NCBI GenBank assembly: GCA_015183035.1
Contig: JACZZP010000010.1
Location: 496,001 to 560,000 of the forward strand
From: Meloidogyne chitwoodi
Taxonomy: Eukaryota; Nematoda; Chromadorea; Rhabditida; Meloidogynidae
Direction of reading: 5' to 3'
DNA: 64,000 bases
The first letter of the stretch is position 1, and every line of letters starts with the position of its first letter. The position numbers were made by a program, and so were the translations under genes. The notes under the pieces were generated by a model. The model had not been told where the DNA came from, ran no database searches, and worked only from the letters and a program-made list of their open reading frames with translations. Shown one piece after another: positions 56,165-64,000 of the stretch.

Positions 56165-58335
56165 TCAGATGGATACCGGTGTATGCTCCGATTCTGTACT
56201 TGGAGGACATTCTATCCCTCCTTTCTCCACTTTTGGAAGCAAGTTTCCATCATCGTCATATTCATTCTCCTCCAATGTCCATTCCTCATCTTTGTCCTTC
56301 TCAGCCTTCTTTGGAGGGTCTGGAATCACAGGATCCTCTGCAAACGGTTGGACGATGTCCTCCACAGTTGCTGACTTATTGCCCTCCACTCCTGTCGATG
56401 ATTTCCCTTTGTCAACCACAGATTTATCAGTGCCCATCGCTGTTTTTGTCATTGGCGACTGTTCAATCATGGTGGTGGCAGCAGGAGGAGGCCTGTTCTG
56501 TAAAAATAAAATAAATTAATAATTTAATTATTTAAAAAAACTTTTTACCTTTTTCCACTCGTCAAATGTCCCAACAACTGCGATGCCCTTTTTCTTCAGT
56601 TCTGGCAGATATTCACTGTTGTAGAGATATTGGTACCATTCTTTTTCATACTTCTCCTGAACGATATCATTTTTAGTCTTGGGCTGTTCTTTTTTTACTG
56701 CTTTCTTCTTATTTGCAGTATTGCCAGCTTTCTTTGAAGAAAGTCCCTTTGCTGCTGTCTTTTCGTTCTTCTTTCTCTGAAAAAAAGGAAAATAATATTT
56801 TGATTTATCATTTTTAAAATAAACTTACATTTTCTTTCCATTTGTCAAAAGTTCCAACAGCAACAGGGCCCTTTTTCTTTACCTCAGCATCATAGAGTGC
56901 ACGAAGGTATTTGTCCTTTCCTTGTTCAGGCATCGTTACTTCTATTTCTTTATCTGTCTGCTTCATCCAGAACCATATTGAAATGCAGCCAACACATAAC
57001 AGCAGCACAACAAGAAGACAAACAATTCCAAGCGCCACATAAAGACCTGTTTTGGATTCTTCTGGGCATGTTTTTTCTGTTGGACGTTTTGTCGTTGTAG
57101 GTTTTGTCGCTGTTGTGACCGGTTCGGATTTCACTGTAGGACAGGATGTTGTAGTCGTTGAAGGAGCTTCTGTTGTAGTAGTCGTTGTAGTTTGAGTTGT
57201 TGTCGATGTTGTTGTAGCTGGAGGAGGAATGACAGTAAGTAGACGATAGTTTTTAGTATCCTGAATAAAAATTAAATTAATGGCTCAAAGGTAAAATCTT
57301 ACAAATTGGACGAAGAGCTCACATTTCGGCCCAGATGGTTTCTTTCCTGTGAGATGATTTCCGTCGAATACTTTAGACGCAGTTTGTGAAAGCAGGCTGA
57401 AGACAAGCAGATATTCCCCTTTTAGATATGTATTATTGATTTTCCATGCTTTTGGTTCGACGATTGGATTTTCCTTTGGAGCACAGTAAACATCTGTGAA
57501 GTTCGTATCTTTTTTCAAGTCGAAGGTTACTTCGCCGACGCTCTTCTCAAATATTATGGTGTCTGAATACTTATCGCCAACTGAAATAAGTGTGTAAGAT
57601 ATTAACAGTAAAATAATTTATCCTACTCATATGGATGAGGGCATAAGTATCTTCTCCGATTTTACTCCATGAAACTTCAAGAGACGTCCACTCCAAGCAG
57701 GTCCCATTTACAAGAGTTTTGCAATGACTTCTTTTGCACTTCGTTACATTTGGAGTAGGACCTCTTGTGCTGAACTTTTTGATTTCATCGTTGTTTTTGC
57801 TATAGATGAAGGGCAGACTAAAATAAAAACAAATTGGAAGAGTATGAAAAAAGAAAAATAATAACTTACAGATTAGAATATGGATCATCAACAAGACAGT
57901 TGTTAAGCTTTCCGCTATTTTTCACTCCAGCCTTGAACTTGATCGCGTCCTTAGAGTGACTAAGCAGGTCCACAGTACACAATGTGCCGTTGTATTGAAG
58001 TTCTCTGAAAAAATAAAAATTAGATTTAAGTTAAAAATAAATAAATATTCTTACATGAAGTCATCGTTGATGGTAACATCGCAGGCACCTGGAAAGAGCG
58101 TCTTGTACTGGGCAAGGTCGATGTTCTTGACGCCAATGTAGTTGTCGTACTTACTTGTGTTGAGATTCACTTTACCGTCCTTCAGCAGCTTGTGGTTGCC
58201 AAGTCCAACGATTTCGGTAGCTTGTCCGGTTACTTGAAGCACAAAGAACGTAGCAAACAGCAGCAGAGAGCACAGAATTGAAGTTGGCCAAGGTCCGGTG
58301 TCGAGCTCCATTGGATGCAAGCAGCAGAAGAGCAT
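56165..58335 (-). CDS. paralogue C: type I membrane protein with repeated cytoplasmic module
   Basis: Seven exons. Signal peptide after [20 protein letters not shown]; ectodomain with several Cys (GACDVTINDDFM, NGTLCTVDLLSHSKDAIKF, RSHCKTLVNGTCLEWTSL, DVYCAPKENPIVEPKAW); Thr-rich stalk (TTTTTEAPSTTTT); TM helix GLYVALGIVCLLVVLLLC. The long tail carries two copies of a module: YLRALYDAEVKKKG..GTFDKWKE and YLYNSEYLPELKKKG..GTFDEWKK, each on its own exon, then an acidic Pro/Glu region ending PVSI. Paralogue A shares the signal peptide, first ectodomain, stalk and TM but lacks the tail. Potential N-glycosylation sites are present. Ligand and partners unknown. Confidence 0.82.
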
Positions 58336-58424
58336 GAAGTGTTGTTGTCGTTTTGATATAGACGATGTTGGCGCAGTTTTGATGAAGATTTTGTAGATTG
58401 TTAATTATGAAGAAAATGACTGGG

Positions 58425-58433
58425 TTTTTATAG
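58425..58433 (-). promoter_or_regulatory. TATA box of paralogue C
   Basis: Minus-strand CTATAAAAA about 90 bp before the first ATG, at the same place as in paralogue A, inside a conserved promoter block. Confidence 0.55.
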
Positions 58434-58435
58434 TT

Positions 58436-58640
58436 GTGTATGATCAAGTTGGAGTGTTACTATATAAACCGGCAAACTTATGATAGTATAAAAGCCAGTC
58501 TATCCGTCAGTCAGATCTAGAAATGATCTAGCGCCTACTCCATAATTCACGTCATCAGCACAAGACCGAAGTCCTTTCTTTCACTAAAGTTCTATCTATA
58601 CTAAAGATAAAACGCTGTCGCTGGCCACTAGTATTCTTCG
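58436..58640. promoter_or_regulatory. conserved upstream region of paralogue C
   Basis: About 200 bp similar to the region upstream of paralogue A (TGATCAAGTTGGA(G/C)TGTTAC, GATAGTATAAAAGCCAGTCT, TAAAGATAAA). A 48-bp part of it is inverted upstream of paralogue B. Confidence 0.5.
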
Positions 58641-58782
58641 GACATAACGATATAAGATAAATTTGTTTAATGTTTTTTAATTATTTGTCATTGAAAAACT
58701 GTTTTCTGCAATGTTTTAGCCAATAAATTATAAATATAATTTTTTATTCAAAACTAAAATATAAAAAACAATTAAAATAAAA

Positions 58783-61700
58783 TCAACAACATAAGGCTAC
58801 TTTCTTTTCTTCATTAATTAACGGAGTTAAAATTGGATCATGATAATTGCTTATAGCCAAAACATTTGGTTCACGCCCCTTAAAAATCAAATCTCAATTA
58901 ATAAATTATATTATTTTCAAAAATAAACAGCAAACCTGAAACTGTGTGTACATTTCCCACTGTGATTTTAAAGCACCATTATTTAACCAAATATTTTTTA
59001 ATCTGGTTGCCGTTGATATTGTGTCACCTTCATTATCAAAAGTTTGATGTACATCCAATGCAAGTGTCTAAAAATTATTAAAGAATTTTAATTGGGAGCA
59101 TTTTTTAGAAAAATTTTTTCCTTTCAACAAACCTCACACCACAGTTTTCTGTAATACATGCAAGGCATTGATTGTGGCACAAAAATAGGCATAAATGAGC
59201 ATGGATGAAAATTGTTATGTTCTATAGGGAAAGGAAAATATTCTGCATAGATTTCCTTGTAAAGGTCGAGATAATATTTATCTCTGAAAAATTATTTATT
59301 TTTTTAAACTTTATTAAAAAAAAATTCTTACTGAAATCTCTCAAGTTCAAATAATGAAAGATCATAATCAGCCCAAAATAGAGTTCTCCAAGTATCCCAA
59401 AATGTTCCTCTTGCCAAGGCTAGGGAAATATCTTGTGCTTTTTCTGGACTTAGAAGTTGGCCAGTTTTCTACAAGAAAAAACTCAAAAATAAAATAAAAA
59501 ATATTTAAAAATAACCAAATGTGGACTGCTCATTGCCATAAGCAAATCAGGTTTTGAAACAAAAAATTTAAAGAAAGATTTTAAAAAATCCCTAGCATCC
59601 CATTCATGGCTATACATTACATGCGGCATAGTTAATTGCATATAAGGTGAACGAGTTAAAAAAAGTTGAATAACTCTGCCAAACTAAAAAAAGAAAGAAA
59701 TGACAAAAAAAAATTAAAATTATTTTACAGTTTCAAGAAGTTTTTCCAAGTCTTCATAATGTAAAAATTCATCTTCTTCTATATTTCCTACCATCCAAAT
59801 TAATTTATCTAATCCCTTTGTTTCATCTTTCACTTAAAAGAAAATAATTAAATTTTACATATTTTATTAAATAAAAAGCTATTTTACATCTCCATATATT
59901 TGTTTGCCATCCCCAATCAATTTTTCCTTCACGTGAAAAAGCATCAACATATAAACGACCAAGATATTCATCTTTAAAAAAAGAGAATAAAAATTAAAAA
60001 AAAATTTAAAGAAAATAACTGGATGTTCTATCAGTAACTTCATATAAACGAACAGATGGGTGACATCGTTCTAGTGAATTATCTGATATTTCCTAAATGT
60101 AAATAAAAAGAAACTCTTAATTTTTTAGTACTCAAGAAATTTATAAAAAAAATAATTAATAAATAGTACAAATAAAATATTATTTATAAAATAACCTTAA
60201 AATCAATGCCAAAAGTTATTTTCGTCAAAGTAAGAATTTTTTCAAAAGTTGGCCATGCAGGAAAATAATTCATTACGTCAAGCATGTCAACACTTTAATT
60301 TAATATTTTATTTAAAAATAATTAATTTTTAAAAAAACCTATGAAAATGTTCAGCTTCTCTTCTGCAGATATAAAAAAGATCGCATGTTCGTAACTGTCC
60401 AAAGGGTTTAATATTTTCTTCTTTTTCTGCATATTTAGACCATTGTTCATAGCGATCAATTATTACAGGACGGAAGCGATAATAAAGACTTAAAAAATTG
60501 AAATTAAAAAAAAAGAAAATAATTAAAAAAAATACCCAGCAATAAATTCTCTAAGAGTCTCTGGATTTCCAATCATTTTAGTAGAAAGTTGATGATGAGC
60601 AGTTGATTTAAAACCTATATGTTGTGTAAGTCGTTCACTTAAAAAACAAAATTAAAAGTTGTATAAAAATGAAAATCTTCTTACTAAATACTTCGTAATT
60701 CTTCAATATTTAAAGAATTATTAAAAAGATGGTCATTTGAGGCAAAAGACTAAAAAAATTGTAAAAAAAATAAATTATAAAAATATTTATACCGATCTAG
60801 CAATCCAAGCATCCCAAAGTTCTCTTTTCTGTTCTCTAGCATTTGAATATTTAAGTAAATCAAACATTGAAGAAGAATCTGTACTTGCTCTCCATGGACC
60901 CTTTTCTGGATCATTTCTTTTAAAAAATAAATAAAATTTTATAAAAAAAGGAAAGTTCAAACCCTTTAGCCAAATTTTTCAAAACTTTAGGAGGAACATG
61001 TCTAAGTTGATTACGATCTCTTATCAAAACCTGAACATTTGCGTGTCTTGGATCGAATAAAAGGCTTGCTCTAAATATAAATTTGTTAAATTTATATTAT
61101 AAGGAATTCTTTAGACAAATTTTCCAGTCAAGAAAAGATTTTGACATATAAAAATTAAAAAAATGATAAAAATTTAATTAAATAAAAATGTCATACAAAT
61201 ATCTCCTTCCATAAGTCTTAGCTTGAAATAAAAGTCCTTTTGCCCAATTTTGTTCTTTTTTGTGGAATTTGTTGTTTGTTGGATCGGGTTGAAAGCTTTA
61301 AACAAAATAATTATTTTAAAAAAATATATAAAGAAACCCTTGCATATTCCATTCAAGTTTCATTATTTCTACTAAACGTCGTTGCCAATGATCAAGTTTT
61401 GACAACTCTGATTCGGGTATTCTCTTTAAAAATAAAAATGTTGTTTAAAATAAAAATTAAAAAAATTACTCTGACTGAATCCACAATTGTTTGATGTGAA
61501 CCTCTATCTGACATTTCAGTAATAAATAATCTATTAAGTGACTAAAATTTTTAAAAATAAATTTTTTAAATAATTATTTTTTAAATTTAATACATCAAAA
61601 TCTTTTTCCCAATCTAAAATGTTACATTCAGGCCAGTCAGTAAACATTTTTAATTGAACAGAAGAAAGAGCTAAATAAGCATTTCCTTCATCTTTAAGAA

Positions 61701-62392
61701 GTGGAGATAAAACTTTTTCAAAAGTAAATAAAGCATCTTTTTGTTTTAATTCTTAAATTTAAAACTTTTATAAGTCTTTTACTGCAATTTAAATGAAAAA
61801 ATAAAAAAACTATATTCTCCCAAAATAACTTGAACTTCTATTCATAAAAATAAAAAAACCTTCGTCAAGCATATCTACATGTTCCGCCATATTTGCACTC
61901 ATCTCAAGCATATATTTAACAGCTCCTTGGTAAAATTCCTCAGCTTAAAATTTTAGAATTTAAAAAAATTTAAAATTAATGTTTAAAATACGTAATCCAG
62001 AAGAAATTGGGGGCCAATCATTATTAGACTCTAAACTCTCTAACATCAAATTATTTTCAGGATTCTCATCTGGCACATTTGGCAGTCTAAAATAGATATA
62101 AAATTAAAAAAAAGAAAACAAACTAACACTACATAAAATGCACTGTGAGGACTCTGATAACCATCATCGTTTTGAATAACCCAATTTATAGCACGAAATT
62201 GTGTACTTAAATGCAACTGCCTCCTAAAAATTTCAGTAAAATACAAGTTGATAAAACAAAATCCAATTGTTCCGACCGAAATTATACTAAAAATATAAGA
62301 ATTAACCTTGCTATAAATTCCGAAATTAATCCATGTGAAGAAAAGCATCCAAGAGATTTACAAACACAGTGCCGAAAATTACTTGAAAGCAT
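58783..62392 (-). CDS. M3-family (mitochondrial intermediate peptidase-like) protein, zinc site lost
   Basis: Many short exons. The N-terminus MLSSNFRHCVCKSLGCFSSH is a plausible mitochondrial presequence (Ser, Arg, no acids). Landmarks of the M3 fold follow in order: FRAINWVIQNDDGYQSPHSA, LFDPRHANVQVLIRDRNQLR, DEYLGRLYVDAFSREGKIDW, MYSHEWDARDFLKSFFK, FYAEYFPFP-type segment (IYAEYFPFPIEH) and YYRKLWCE. The zinc-binding HEXXH of active members is replaced by LHYEDLEK (H-Y-E-D-L), so proteolysis is unlikely. Nematodes carry one inactive-looking MIP-like protein (I recall C. elegans Y67H2A.7), and this may be its orthologue. It ends LTPLINEEKKVALCC. Confidence 0.75.
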
Positions 62393-62518
62393 TAAATTGG
62401 CAAAAAAATCAAAACTATTTTAAAATAATAAAATAACATTCAACTAAAGTAATATTAAAAAAATCTAATTTTTAAAAAATGTAAACAATTGAAAAATAGA
62501 ATACATTTATTTTGTCAA

Positions 62519-62728
62519 TTATACAACTTGATTTCGATTAAGCAAAATATTTTTGATCTCTTCTACAGCCAAAGTCAAATTTTCCACATGATATTCAATT
62601 TTTCCCAAACGTGAGTCAAGTAAACCAAAATATGTAAAGAATGTGCCCCACATCGAATAGAAAGCACCTAATACACCCAGTCCTAATGCTGCTCCAACAC
62701 TCAAAATCGTAAAAATGACTCCTATCAT
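62519..62728 (-). CDS. small membrane protein with coiled-coil tail, 69 aa
   Basis: One exon. Residues 2-32 are strongly hydrophobic (IGVIFTILSVGAALGLGVLG, FYSMWGTFFTYFG), then a short amphipathic helix LGKIEYHVENLTLAVEEIKN. The composition is unlike the surrounding low-complexity DNA, supporting a real gene. No signal-peptide cleavage site is clear. No family recognised. Confidence 0.5.
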   Translation of the reverse strand: MIGVIFTILSVGAALGLGVLGAFYSMWGTFFTYFGLLDSRLGKIEYHVENLTLAVEEIKNILLNRNQVV

Positions 62729-63158
62729 AACAAGCCAATTTAATAAAGTTGGTACGACCTTATTAGCTTATTCCCTTTGAAATAAAGAATCATTATACGG
62801 AATTCTTCCGAAGGTTGATATCTAAAAATATCATTAGCCAAAAGAAAAACAATCTTATTCATCATTTATCGCTATCTCTTTAGTATATAATATGTCCTGA
62901 TTTTCTCATTGTACAACAAAATCTGTGAATGGGTGTAAATAAAAATTATCAATTTAAAAATAAAAATGCATTCAAAAAAGTATAAAATTATACAAAATCA
63001 GAAAAATGAATACGATGAAAATTTTCATAAAATAAATTTCTAACAGGATGACTAGAAAGTTGTGAAAACAATAGTACTTTAAAAATTGAGGTATGACTCT
63101 TTAAACTTTTAAAAAAGGTTATTCTTCTCCATTGGTCATATTTTTTCCATGGTATACT
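62729..63158. other. intergenic
   Basis: Flanks of the small membrane protein and the partial gene; no ORF or repeat supported. Confidence 0.35.
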
Positions 63159-64000
63159 TTACTAAAAGAATAAAAATTTATTTTAATTATTTTAAAAACA
63201 AACATCAGAAGAACAAGAAGAACTTGTTGAAGGCGCAAGACTGCAATCAGAAGGATGATAAACCTCTGGTTCTGTCAATTCAGAAAGTAAAGAGTTGGGT
63301 GCACTCGTCTGGGATTCCTAAAGTCATTAGTTTATAAAAAAATAATCAACTTAAGTAAATTAACCTTTCCATGCATTGCTGAACAAGAAGAACATTTTGT
63401 AGAAGGAACACATTCAATAGAATTCTCGCCAACAGATTCAAGTTTATCATTTGCTTGAAGATCAATCATGGGCATATCATTGTGAGTAAATAAAGGTCTA
63501 TCTGGTTCCTCCTGTGAAGCTTTATTTTCTTCAGGAATTTGATTATGTACAACACATGAAGTTGTCACAGGTGTGTTAGAATCGGAAGGCCCACGAATTG
63601 TGCTGCTTGTTTGTTGTCGAGGATGAAAGAAATCAAAATCATCAAATGCCTCCTCATTCTATTAAAAACAAATATTTTCATTTTTAATAAAATAATTATA
63701 CTTCCGGAATAAATCTCCCATATGCTTCCTTGTCAATATCATCAAATGAATGTTTTGATCCAACGCAACCAAGCTTTGCACATATTTTTGGGTCTGGCAA
63801 CCGAAGTGAGCAACTAAATTAAAAATCAAATGGAGATAAATAAAAATAAAAAGGAAACTCACTGTTGATGTACATTTGGATGTCTAGACTGAGATGTCAC
63901 TCTTTGGCGAAAGAAATATTTTCGAAAATGTGGATCATTGAATCTATTAAAATATAACATTTTAAAAGACAATTTCGAATAAAATGAAACCTTGGATCAT
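63159..64000 (-). CDS. uncharacterised Ser/Glu-rich protein, 3' part only
   Basis: At least four exons are read from the right edge: RFNDPHFRKYFFRQRVTSQS, then CSLRLPDPKICAKLGCVGSK, DDIDKEAYGRFIPE, NEEAFDDFDFFHPRQQTSS, a long disordered stretch with IPEENKASQEEPDRPLFTHN, and LLSELTEPEVYHPSDCSLAP. The last exon appears to supply only the TAA stop (63159-63161) by joining at a TTCTTTTAG acceptor. The beginning lies beyond the window. Basic/aromatic first exon suggests a folded domain upstream. Family not recognised. Confidence 0.55.

Noticed and set aside
56156..56519. Plus-strand ORFs over the last exon of paralogue C
   Set aside because: Antisense to a well-supported exon; no start context or splicing.

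Overview
The window looks like nuclear DNA of a nematode, probably a tylenchid plant parasite such as Meloidogyne. It is very AT-rich. Most introns are 40-60 nt with GT..AG ends, T-rich acceptors often sit directly before start codons as expected for spliced-leader addition, and the best-matched proteins resemble nematode orthologues (kle-2, smu-2, atg-3, snr-6, tmem-135). The species is inferred; nothing in the sequence names it.

Layout. 0-12.6 kb is gene-dense and mostly on the minus strand: a P5C reductase running off the left edge, a small novel plus-strand gene, then two likely co-transcribed groups (coiled-coil protein > FMC1 > condensin II subunit KLE-2, and RED/SMU-2 > TRM112). 12.9-14.5 kb holds an RG/S-rich plus-strand gene with a 638-bp inverted-repeat transposon in an intron. 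15-18.4 kb is a calmodulin-like gene. 18.4-29.9 kb is mostly extremely AT-rich non-coding DNA around one unknown five-exon gene and one small membrane-protein gene (paralogue A).

29.9-37.4 kb is an accessory region: a secreted Ala/Pro/Gly-rich protein made of four near-identical exons with dibasic cleavage sites, a secreted two-repeat cysteine-rich protein, a secreted cysteine-free protein, and a low-complexity gene nested on the opposite strand inside an intron of atg-3, next to a broken copy (B) of the paralogue family. 38.9-48.8 kb holds a basic unknown protein, a four-TM MARVEL-like protein, a large unknown gene, a tandem pair of one-TM micro-genes (one broken), mitochondrial rRNA methyltransferase MRM2 and a coiled-coil/MATH protein. 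49-64 kb holds a secreted protein consisting only of an ADAM10-like prodomain, DPH1, TMEM135, SNRPE, the largest paralogue (C), a catalytically dead M3 (mitochondrial intermediate peptidase-like) protein, a small membrane protein and a partial gene at the right edge.

Housekeeping functions are mixed: chromosome structure, splicing, translation-factor and rRNA/tRNA modification, autophagy, mitochondrial assembly. The secreted and repeat-bearing genes (about 30-34 kb, 49.5 kb, and paralogues A/B/C) look lineage-specific. Several short inverted-repeat element families recur, mainly inside introns; the clearest is a hairpin family with arms containing CCCCATTTATTCGCAAGAAA, present six times. I see no convincing intact tRNA, rRNA or CRISPR.
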